Assembly (NCBI GenBank): GCA_944338265.1
Contig: CALVLO010000013.1
Span: forward strand, 1-15,352
Length of the DNA stretch: 15,352 nucleotides
Reading direction: 5' to 3'
Source: an uncultured Clostridia bacterium
GTDB taxonomy: Bacteria > Bacillota > Clostridia > Christensenellales > Borkfalkiaceae
Numbering within the stretch: the first letter of the stretch is position 1; each line of letters starts with the position of its first letter. This document shows positions 6,750 through 12,762 of the stretch, in pieces. Position numbers and translations under genes: made by a program. The notes below the pieces were generated by a model. It was given only the letters and a program-made list of their open reading frames with translations. It searched no databases and was not told the origin of the DNA.

Positions 6750-6782
6750 GCGCCCCAAAAGCCTCTTCGGCTTTTGGGGCGC
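6750..6782. terminator. Bidirectional terminator between the TIR gene and hemW
   Basis: A perfect 14-bp stem, GCGCCCCAAAAGCC (6750-6763) and GGCTTTTGGGGCGC (6769-6782), has a five-base loop TCTTC. It lies 20 bases after the TIR gene stop and 48 bases beyond the convergent hemW stop. On the minus strand it is followed by GGGTTATTTTTCC, a usable U-rich tail. On the plus strand the tail is weaker (ATATCATT). Confidence 0.8.
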
Positions 6783-6830
6783 ATATCATTATACCCGCTT
6801 TCTAACATTTTACAAATCGATCCGAATCCT

Positions 6831-7940
6831 CTACTCCGCATATTCACTCAAAATCGCGTTCTGCACATAGAGGTACTCATCCTTGATGCGCGTCACATCC
6901 CCCTCCTCCAAGAGGTAGTGCTTCGTCTTTTGGTAAGCAGCGGCAAAATCCTCCCTCCAATCCGTTCCGAACGCCTTTTGATACTCCGCCGCCGAAACGC
7001 CATACACCGTGCGCAGCCCGAGCATCAAAAACTCAAACTTCGCATCCCGCTTACCCACTTCCTCGCTGTCGATGACGGGATAAAACCCCGAGAGGATGCA
7101 CTTCATGTACTCATCGAGGTCGAGCGTATTCAAAAGCCGCCGCCCCGCAAAAAAGGAACTCGCCGAAACGCCCAGCCCCACATACTCGCCCCGCTTCCAA
7201 TAGTTGAGGTTGTGCCTGCTCTCAAACCCCTTTTTGCAGAAGTTGCTCACCTCGTAGCGCATAAACCCCTTTTCGGCGAGCAGGCTCCGCCCGTATTCGT
7301 ACAGCTCCGCAACCTCGTCGCCGTCGGGCAGTTCGCCGTTGAGATAGTCGGTGTAGATGGGCGTGCCGTCCTCGGGCGTGAGCGCGTACATAGAGATGTG
7401 TTTCGCCCCGCTCCCCGCCGCGATCTCGATGGTCTTGCGCACGTCCTCTTTTGTCTGATTTTTGATGCCGAGCATCACATCCGCCGAAAAATTTTCCCCC
7501 TTCAAAAGGGAGGTGCAGTAGAGGTAATCCCGCACGGTGTGGATGCGCCCGAGCTCTTCGAGCTGCCCGTCGATCGCCGTCTGCAAGCCGATGGAAAAGC
7601 GGTTGATGCCCGCCCGCTTATAGAGGGCAATCTTCTGCTCGCTCACCGTCCCGGGGTTGATCTCGATGGTGATCTCGGGGCGGCGGGAGAGCGAAAAGCA
7701 GTCCTCCACCTTCTTCATCGCGGCGTAAATGTATTTGGGATCGACGACGGAGGGCGTCCCCCCGCCAAAATAGACGGTATCGAAGGTGCGCCCCTCCAGC
7801 TCCTTGCCGCGCATCTCGATCTCCTTGATGAGGCACGCCATGTACGCCTCCGCAACGTCCATGCGGTTGGGAAAGGAACAAAAATCACAGTAGGTGCACT
7901 TGTGTTTGCAAAACGGGATATGCAGATAGATGCCCGCCAT
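6831..7940 (-). CDS. hemW: HemW-like radical SAM protein (heme chaperone)
   Basis: A 369-residue radical SAM protein of the HemN/HemW family. The 4Fe-4S motif is HIPFCKHKCTYCDFC: Cys11, Cys15 and Cys18 bind the cluster, with a further Cys21 as in HemW proteins. Then come the SAM-binding FGGGTPS and EINPGT motifs and INRFSIGLQ, and a C-terminal HemN-type domain. HemW proteins bind heme and probably deliver it to membrane enzymes; older databases call them oxygen-independent coproporphyrinogen III oxidase. I chose the ATG at 7940, not the one at 7955, because GGAGG lies eight bases before it and the longer start would encode that binding site. It overlaps the upstream MGMT-type gene stop by one base (TGATG), indicating translational coupling. 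Confidence 0.92.
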   Translation of the reverse strand: MAGIYLHIPFCKHKCTYCDFCSFPNRMDVAEAYMACLIKEIEMRGKELEGRTFDTVYFGGGTPSVVDPKYIYAAMKKVEDCFSLSRRPEITIEINPGTVSEQKIALYKRAGINRFSIGLQTAIDGQLEELGRIHTVRDYLYCTSLLKGENFSADVMLGIKNQTKEDVRKTIEIAAGSGAKHISMYALTPEDGTPIYTDYLNGELPDGDEVAELYEYGRSLLAEKGFMRYEVSNFCKKGFESRHNLNYWKRGEYVGLGVSASSFFAGRRLLNTLDLDEYMKCILSGFYPVIDSEEVGKRDAKFEFLMLGLRTVYGVSAAEYQKAFGTDWREDFAAAYQKTKHYLLEEGDVTRIKDEYLYVQNAILSEYAE

Positions 7941-8245
7941 CACGCTTCCCTCCATTGGTATATTTGCAGGTCGACGCAGCCCTCCCGCACGCAGACGCCC
8001 TCCGTCTCCAGAAGGCTCGCCTGCACCTCTTCGCCGCCGAACGCGAACGCAGGCGCGAGCCGCCCCTCACGGTTAACGACGCGGTGGCAGGGAATGACGC
8101 CCGGTTCGGGGTTGACGTGCAGCGCCCAGCCCACCTGCCTTGCGCTGCGCGGCGCGCCGAGCGCCGCCGCCACCTGCCCATAGGTAACGACTTTGCCCCG
8201 CGGCACCCGCTTCACATATTCGTAGACCTGCCCGAAAAAGCTCAT
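7940..8245 (-). CDS. MGMT-family protein, DNA-binding domain only
   Basis: This 101-residue protein is a single 6-O-alkylguanine-DNA alkyltransferase DNA-binding domain. It shows RVPRGKVVTYGQVA, the arginine-finger region SARQVGWAL and the active-site motif IPCHRVV, with Cys53 present. True repair enzymes move an alkyl group to this cysteine. Short alkyltransferase-like proteins (ATLs) often carry tryptophan there and only flag damage. Keeping Cys in a stand-alone short form makes catalysis possible but unproven. The ATG at 8245 fits the conserved start MSFFGQVYEYVK and has GAGGG just upstream; the reading frame extends to 8302 without conserved sequence. It lies 67 bases after lepA and is coupled to hemW. 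Confidence 0.88.
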   Translation of the reverse strand: MSFFGQVYEYVKRVPRGKVVTYGQVAAALGAPRSARQVGWALHVNPEPGVIPCHRVVNREGRLAPAFAFGGEEVQASLLETEGVCVREGCVDLQIYQWREA

Positions 8246-8312
8246 AGTTTCCCTCGCACCATGTCCGCCGCCCGCGCGTTTTTGCACCCGCACCGCAGAC
8301 ATGGTATGCCCG

Positions 8313-10124
8313 TTATTTGTCCTTGTTCGTCTTCAAGATCTGCATGAACACCTCGGAAGGCACCTCCACCATGCCCACTTGGCGCATGCGCTTTTTGCCC
8401 TCTTTCTGCTTTTCGAGCAGCTTTTTCTTGCGGGTGATATCGCCGCCGTAGCACTTGGCGAGCACGTCTTTGCGCACCGCCTTCACCGTCTCGCGGGCGA
8501 TGATCTTCCCGCCCACCGCCGCCTGGATGGGGATCTCAAAGAGCTGGCGGGGAATGGCTTCCTTCAAGTTCTCGGCAAGCATCCTGCCCCGCTTATAGGC
8601 GTGGTCCTCGTGCACGATGGTCGAGAGCGCATCGCACGCCTCGCCGTTCAAGAGGATATCCAGCTTCACGAGCTTGCTCTTCTCGTACCCCGCAAGCTCG
8701 TAGTCAAAGCTCGCGTACCCCTTGGTGCGGCTCTTCAGCTCGTCGAAAAAGTCATACACGATCTCGTTAAGGGGCAGGCGGTATTCAAGGCGGACGCGGC
8801 GGGCGTCGAGATAGGTCATATCCTTGAACACGCCCCGCTTATCCTGGCACAGCTCCATGATCGCGCCCACATATTCGGGCGGGGTGTACACCTCCGCCTT
8901 GACGATGGGCTCCTCCATATATTCGATATCGGTGGGCGGCGGGAGGTGGGAAGGATTGTCCACATAAAAGCACTCGCCGTCCGTCTTGTGCACGAGGTAG
9001 CTCACCGAAGGCGCGGTGGTGATGATGTCGAGGTTGAACTCCCGCTCGATGCGCTCCTGCACGATCTCCATATGCAGCAGCCCCAAAAACCCGCAGCGGA
9101 AGCCGAAGCCGAGCGCCACGGAGTTATCGGGCTCGAAGGTGAGCGCCGCATCGTTGAGCTTGAGCTTTAAGATCGCCTCTTTCAGGTCGAGGAACTTGCT
9201 GCCGTCCAGCGGATAGATGCCGCAAAAGACGACGGGCTGCACCTTCTTATACCCGGGGAGCGGCTCGGCTGCGGGGCGGCTGACGCAGGTCACGGTATCG
9301 CCCACCTCCACATCCTCGATGGACTTGATGCTCGCGGCAATGTAGCCAACCTCGCCCGCCGCAAGCACGCTCTTGGGCTGCAAACGGGGCGCGAACGCGC
9401 CGACTTCGGTCACGTCGTACTTGCGCTCGGAGAGGAAGGTCTTAATGGTATCCCCCACCTTCACGGTGCCGTCCTTGATGCGCACAAAGAGGATAACGCC
9501 CTTGTAATTATCGTAATAGCTGTCAAAGATGAGCGCTTTTAAGGGCGCCTCGGGGTCCCCCTCGGGCGGCGGGACGAGCTTTACCACCGCCTCCAGAATA
9601 TCGCGGATGTTCGTCCCCTCCTTGGCGGAGACGCAGGGCGCCTCGGCGGCGTCCAGCCCGATGACCTCCTCGATCTCCTGCTTCGTCTCCTCCACGCGGG
9701 CGGACTGCAGATCGATCTTGTTGATAACGGGCACGAGCTCCAAATTGTTTTCGAGCGCAAGGTAGACGTTTGCAAGCGTCTGCGCCTCCACGCCCTGCGT
9801 GGCGTCCACCACAACGAGCGCGCCCTCACACGCGGCGAGCGAGCGGCTCACCTCATAGGTAAAGTCGACGTGCCCGGGCGTATCGATGAGGTTGAACTCA
9901 TACTCATTGCCGTCGAGCGCGGTATAAAACATTCTCACGGGCGTGAGCTTGATGGTGATGCCCCGCTCGCGCTCGATGTCCATCGAGTCGAGGAGCTGCT
10001 CCTCCATATCGCGGCGGCTCACCTGCCCCGTCAGCTCCATAATGCGGTCTGCGATCGTGCTCTTTCCGTGGTCGATGTGCGCGATAATGCAGAAGTTGCG
10101 CAGAAACTTGTTTGCCTTTGCCAT
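8313..10124 (-). CDS. lepA: Elongation factor 4 (LepA), translational GTPase
   Basis: A 603-residue ribosome-associated GTPase of usual family length that back-translocates or rescues stalled ribosomes and helps 30S assembly. The G domain starts with FCIIAHIDHGKST (P-loop), followed by RERGITIK, DTPGHVDFTYEV and NKIDL. EF-G-like domains II, III and V follow, including the RCGFLGLLHMEIVQERLER-like block. The LepA-specific C-terminal domain contains YGGDITRKKKLLEKQKEGK and ends near VEVPSEVFMQILK. I chose the ATG at 10124 rather than 10178 because MAKANKFLRNF matches the family start and the longer frame would run across the promoter. AAGGA lies close upstream. It leads the lepA-MGMT-hemW transcript. 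Confidence 0.98.
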   Translation of the reverse strand: MAKANKFLRNFCIIAHIDHGKSTIADRIMELTGQVSRRDMEEQLLDSMDIERERGITIKLTPVRMFYTALDGNEYEFNLIDTPGHVDFTYEVSRSLAACEGALVVVDATQGVEAQTLANVYLALENNLELVPVINKIDLQSARVEETKQEIEEVIGLDAAEAPCVSAKEGTNIRDILEAVVKLVPPPEGDPEAPLKALIFDSYYDNYKGVILFVRIKDGTVKVGDTIKTFLSERKYDVTEVGAFAPRLQPKSVLAAGEVGYIAASIKSIEDVEVGDTVTCVSRPAAEPLPGYKKVQPVVFCGIYPLDGSKFLDLKEAILKLKLNDAALTFEPDNSVALGFGFRCGFLGLLHMEIVQERIEREFNLDIITTAPSVSYLVHKTDGECFYVDNPSHLPPPTDIEYMEEPIVKAEVYTPPEYVGAIMELCQDKRGVFKDMTYLDARRVRLEYRLPLNEIVYDFFDELKSRTKGYASFDYELAGYEKSKLVKLDILLNGEACDALSTIVHEDHAYKRGRMLAENLKEAIPRQLFEIPIQAAVGGKIIARETVKAVRKDVLAKCYGGDITRKKKLLEKQKEGKKRMRQVGMVEVPSEVFMQILKTNKDK

Positions 10125-10149
10125 ATTCCTTGCTTCCTTTTCGGCTCTT

Positions 10150-10178
10150 ATTATATCCGAAAGACAAAAATTTTGCAA
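10150..10178 (-). promoter_or_regulatory. Sigma-A promoter of lepA
   Basis: On the minus strand TTGCAA (10178-10173), a 17-base spacer and a perfect TATAAT (10155-10150) are present. The transcript should begin near 10143, with a leader of about 20 bases containing two purine-rich stretches before the lepA ATG. The -35 box is only six bases from that of the divergent promoter. Confidence 0.85.
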
Positions 10179-10184
10179 CTTCTA

Positions 10185-10213
10185 TTGCTTTCTTCGCGCA
10201 AAGTTGGTATACT
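10185..10213 (+). promoter_or_regulatory. Promoter of the phosphodiesterase gene, predicted leaderless
   Basis: TTGCTT (10185-10190), a 17-base spacer and TATACT (10208-10213) form a good sigma-A promoter. Only seven bases separate the -10 box from the ATG at 10221, so transcription should start at or within one or two bases of the start codon. Confidence 0.75.
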
Positions 10214-10220
10214 GTAAAGC

Positions 10221-10979
10221 ATGAATATTCCCGATTTTTTAACGGGCACCCCCATTGCCCACCGCGGCTTGCACGATGCCGCCCTTCCCGAAAACAGCCT
10301 TGCCGCCTTTCGCGCGGCGATCAAAGCCGGCTACGCCATCGAGACGGACGTCCGCTTCACCAAGGATAAGCAGCTCGTCGTCTTCCACGACGATACCGTC
10401 GACCGCATGACGGACGGCGCGGGCAGCGTCGCCTCCTTTTCCGCAGCCGATCTCGCCGCGCTCCGCCTCGGCGGCACGCAGGAGCGCATCCCCCTCTTTT
10501 CTCAATTTTTGGAAGAGGTCGCAGGCAAGGCGCCCGTCCTGCTCGAGATCAAAGATATGCCCGGCGTTTCGGGCGAAGAGATCGCCGAAGCCATCGCCCG
10601 CGCGGCGGAACACACCCCCCTCGTCTATGCGGTGCAGTCCTTTCAGCCCGCCTATGTAAAGGCGTACAAAACGCGCTGCCCCGCCGTCGCCTGCGGCATC
10701 CTCGCCTCGGGCGAAAAGCTCACCAAGGCGAACTTCCACGGCTCCTTCTTTTGGCGCATCAAGGCGCACGTCATCAAAAACATGAGCCTCAACCGCTTTA
10801 TCAAGCCCGATTTCATCAGCTACCGCGCAGAAGATATGCCCTGCAAGCAGACGGCGCGCTTTTGCGGCGTCAAGCTCGCATGGACGGTGCGCTCCGAAGC
10901 AGAGGCGGCGCGCCTCAGACCGTATGCGGATAATATCATCTTCGAAGGCTTCCTCCCGCAGCAAAACCCCCCGCAATGA
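10221..10979 (+). CDS. Glycerophosphodiester phosphodiesterase
   Basis: Hydrolyses glycerophosphodiesters, products of phospholipid turnover, to glycerol-3-phosphate and an alcohol. The 252-residue protein is a single GDPD TIM barrel without a signal peptide, so it is probably cytoplasmic like UgpQ. Catalytic features: HRG at 14-16, EN at 24-25, the metal-binding E-x-D at 41-43 and FHD with His56. VLLEIKD and the C-terminal AWTVRSEAEA segment also match. The middle (FFWRIKAHVIKNMSLNRFIKPDFISY) is typical of Gram-positive members. The only reasonable start is the ATG at 10221, which lacks any Shine-Dalgarno sequence and sits seven bases after a -10 box. It is transcribed divergently from lepA; the ilvA promoter follows two bases after its stop. 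Confidence 0.93.
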   Translation: MNIPDFLTGTPIAHRGLHDAALPENSLAAFRAAIKAGYAIETDVRFTKDKQLVVFHDDTVDRMTDGAGSVASFSAADLAALRLGGTQERIPLFSQFLEEVAGKAPVLLEIKDMPGVSGEEIAEAIARAAEHTPLVYAVQSFQPAYVKAYKTRCPAVACGILASGEKLTKANFHGSFFWRIKAHVIKNMSLNRFIKPDFISYRAEDMPCKQTARFCGVKLAWTVRSEAEAARLRPYADNIIFEGFLPQQNPPQ

Positions 10980-10980
10980 T

Positions 10981-11009
10981 TTGACATTTGCAAAAAAAAG
11001 GGATATACT
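10981..11009 (+). promoter_or_regulatory. Consensus promoter of ilvA-ridA
   Basis: TTGACA (10981-10986), a 17-base spacer and TATACT (11004-11009) match the sigma-A consensus. The start of transcription is expected near 11016, leaving about 23 bases before the ilvA ATG. This leader is far too short for a T-box or peptide attenuator, so no branched-chain amino acid control is visible at the RNA level. Confidence 0.88.
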
Positions 11010-11038
11010 CAAAGCCGAAACAAAAAGAAGGCATACCT

Positions 11039-12238
11039 ATGTTGACGATTGAAAAGATCATTCATGCGCAGCGCGTGCTCGAAGAAGCCATCTACAAGAC
11101 GGATGTCATCCGCACGAGCAAACTCACCGATGAATGCGAGCTCTTCCTCAAAGCGGAAAATCTGCAAAAGACGGGCTCGTTCAAGATCCGCGGCGCGTAC
11201 TACAAGATCAGCCGCCTCTCCCCAGAGGAAAAGAAGCGCGGCGTCATCGCCTGCTCGGCGGGCAACCACGCGCAGGGCGTGGCGCTCGCGGCGCAAAAGA
11301 ACGGCATCCCCGCCCTCATCTGCCTGCCCGAAGGCGCGCCCATCTCCAAGGTGGAGGCAACGCGCAGCTACGGTGCGGAGCTCTGCCTCGTGCCGGGCGT
11401 GTACGACGATGCCTATCGCCGCGCGCTCGAGCTGCAAAAGGAGCGCTCACTCACCTTCATCCACCCCTTCGACGATGAAGACGTCATCGCCGGGCAGGGC
11501 ACCATCGGGCTAGAGATCTTATCGCAGGTCAAAGATGTCGATGCCGTCATCGTCCCCGTGGGCGGCGGCGGGCTCATCTCGGGCGTGGCGTTCGCCGTCA
11601 AACAGATGAACCCCAAAGTACAGGTATACGGCGTGCAGGCGGCGGGCGCGGCGAGCATGGTGACCTCGCTGCACGATCACAAGATCGAATGCCTCCCCTC
11701 CGTCTCGACGATCGCAGACGGCATCGCCGTCAAACAGCCGGGCGAGCACACTTTCGCCTATTGCAGCAAGTATGTAGACGGCATCGTGACCGTGACGGAC
11801 GAAGAGATCTCCGCCGCCATTTTGGCGCTCATCGAAAAGCGCAAGATGATCGCGGAGGGCGCGGGCGCGACGCCCGTTGCCGCCGTGATGGCGGGCAAGT
11901 TTCCGCAGCTCAGGGGCAAGAAGGTGTGCTGTGTCGTCTCGGGCGGCAACATCGATGTCACCATTTTGAGCCGCGTCATCACCCGCGGGCTCGTCATGAG
12001 CGGGCGGCAGTGCACCCTCAACATCGAACTTCTGGATAAGCCCGGGCAGCTCGTCGCCGTCTCCGAGATCATCGCAAAGTGCGGCGCGAACGTCGTGGGC
12101 GTGCACCACGAACACGCCAACGCGGGGAGCGAAGTCATCGGCTGCTATCTGCGCATCGATATGGAGACGCGCAACTTCGCACACATTCAGGAGATCAAAC
12201 AGGCACTCACGCAGGCGGGCTTCAAGCTCTGCGGCTAA
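11039..12238 (+). CDS. ilvA: Threonine ammonia-lyase with C-terminal ACT domain
   Basis: Pyridoxal-phosphate enzyme that deaminates threonine (and serine) to 2-oxobutyrate (or pyruvate), feeding isoleucine synthesis or threonine catabolism. 399 residues. TGSFKIRGAYY places the cofactor lysine at 49; SAGNHAQGVA and the glycine loop VPVGGGGLISG (about 173-183) bind the phosphate and substrate. An ACT regulatory domain occupies roughly 322-399 (CTLNIELLDKPGQL onward). This short form with one ACT domain is common in Firmicutes and lies between TdcB and long IlvA, so the biosynthetic or catabolic role is open. I chose the ATG at 11039, preceded by AGAAGG; the in-frame ATG at 10988 lies between the -35 and -10 boxes. 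ridA follows in the same transcript. Confidence 0.95.
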   Translation: MLTIEKIIHAQRVLEEAIYKTDVIRTSKLTDECELFLKAENLQKTGSFKIRGAYYKISRLSPEEKKRGVIACSAGNHAQGVALAAQKNGIPALICLPEGAPISKVEATRSYGAELCLVPGVYDDAYRRALELQKERSLTFIHPFDDEDVIAGQGTIGLEILSQVKDVDAVIVPVGGGGLISGVAFAVKQMNPKVQVYGVQAAGAASMVTSLHDHKIECLPSVSTIADGIAVKQPGEHTFAYCSKYVDGIVTVTDEEISAAILALIEKRKMIAEGAGATPVAAVMAGKFPQLRGKKVCCVVSGGNIDVTILSRVITRGLVMSGRQCTLNIELLDKPGQLVAVSEIIAKCGANVVGVHHEHANAGSEVIGCYLRIDMETRNFAHIQEIKQALTQAGFKLCG

Positions 12239-12251
12239 AACCCGCACCCGC

Positions 12252-12284
12252 GGCAGTTTTTAAGCAGGTTTCAGGCAGTTTTTA
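12252..12284 (+). repeat. Short direct repeat in the ilvA-ridA spacer
   Basis: GGCAGTTTTTA occurs at 12252-12262 and again at 12274-12284, 22 bases apart, in the 57-base gap between ilvA and ridA. The second copy runs directly into the ridA ribosome binding site AGGAGG. This looks like a small replication-slippage duplication; no regulatory role is evident. Confidence 0.7.
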
Positions 12285-12295
12285 GGAGGAAGACG

Positions 12296-12667
12296 ATGCA
12301 AAAAGTACACACGCAATTTGCCCCCGCCGCGATCGGACCCTATTCACAGGCGGTGAAGGCGAACGGATTTATATTTACCTCGGGGCAGATCGCCCTCGAC
12401 CCCGCGACGGGAGCCGTCGTGCAGGGCGGCATTGCCGAGCAGACGAAGCGCATCTGCGAAAACCTCAAAGCCGTGCTTGCGGCGGCGGGCAGCTCGCTCG
12501 GTAAGGCAGTCAAAACGACCTGCTTTTTGGCGGATATGAACGACTTTGCCGCATTCAACGAGGTGTACGGGCAGTATTTCACGGAAAAGCCCGCGCGCAG
12601 CTGCGTCGCCGTGAAGGCACTCCCCAAGGGCGTCCTCGCCGAAGTGGAAGTCGTCGCCGAACTGTAA
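12296..12667 (+). CDS. ridA: RidA-family enamine/imine deaminase
   Basis: A 123-residue YjgF/YER057c/UK114 protein that forms cytoplasmic trimers and hydrolyses 2-aminoacrylate and 2-aminocrotonate, the reactive intermediates released by threonine/serine dehydratases. The start IGPYSQAVKANGFIFTSGQIALDP and the end PARSCVAVKALPKGVLAEVEVVAEL are both classic. Arg101, which binds the substrate carboxylate, Cys103 and Glu116 are all present. The ATG at 12296 has a strong AGGAGG upstream. It lies 57 bases after ilvA on the same strand with no intervening promoter or terminator, so its job is most simply to clean up the IlvA product. Confidence 0.96.
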   Translation: MQKVHTQFAPAAIGPYSQAVKANGFIFTSGQIALDPATGAVVQGGIAEQTKRICENLKAVLAAAGSSLGKAVKTTCFLADMNDFAAFNEVYGQYFTEKPARSCVAVKALPKGVLAEVEVVAEL

Positions 12668-12681
12668 ATTTCAATAAGGCA

Positions 12682-12712
12682 CGCCGCCCGCCTGCGATGC
12701 AGGCGGGCGGCG
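12682..12712 (+). terminator. Strong hairpin after ridA
   Basis: A perfect 14-bp GC stem, CGCCGCCCGCCTGC (12682-12695) and GCAGGCGGGCGGCG (12699-12712), has a three-base loop, 15 bases past the ridA stop. It is followed by CATATAAAA rather than a T-run, so it may stall polymerase or protect RNA ends together with the next hairpin. Confidence 0.5.
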
Positions 12713-12717
12713 CATAT

Positions 12718-12761
12718 AAAAGCCGCACCCGCGGGCATATCCGCCCGCGGGTGCGGCTTTT
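12718..12761. terminator. Bidirectional terminator between ridA and glgP
   Basis: A perfect 19-bp stem (12718-12736 with 12743-12761) has a six-base loop. It begins with AAAA and ends with TTTT, so it reads as an A-run, GC stem and U-run on both strands. It serves the convergent ridA and glgP genes; its edge is one base from the glgP stop codon. Confidence 0.9.
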
Positions 12762-12762
12762 C

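Noticed and set aside
7941..7955. Five-codon longer start for hemW
   Set aside because: The extra codons contain the GGAGG that serves the ATG at 7940, and the family N-terminus begins at MAGIYLHIPFC.
6774..8183. Long plus-strand frame (469 codons) opposite hemW and the MGMT-type gene
   Set aside because: Antisense shadow: it begins within the terminator, lacks a ribosome binding site and has no recognisable motif, while the minus strand carries two conserved proteins.
8258..8305. ACCATGTC/GACATGGT inverted repeat between lepA and the MGMT-type gene
   Set aside because: Only eight terminal base pairs with a 32-base loop whose inner parts do not pair; no T-run, so neither terminator nor operator is supported.
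10988..11038. Upstream in-frame start extending ilvA by 17 codons
   Set aside because: It would begin between the -35 and -10 boxes of the promoter; the start at 11039 has a ribosome binding site and the family N-terminus.
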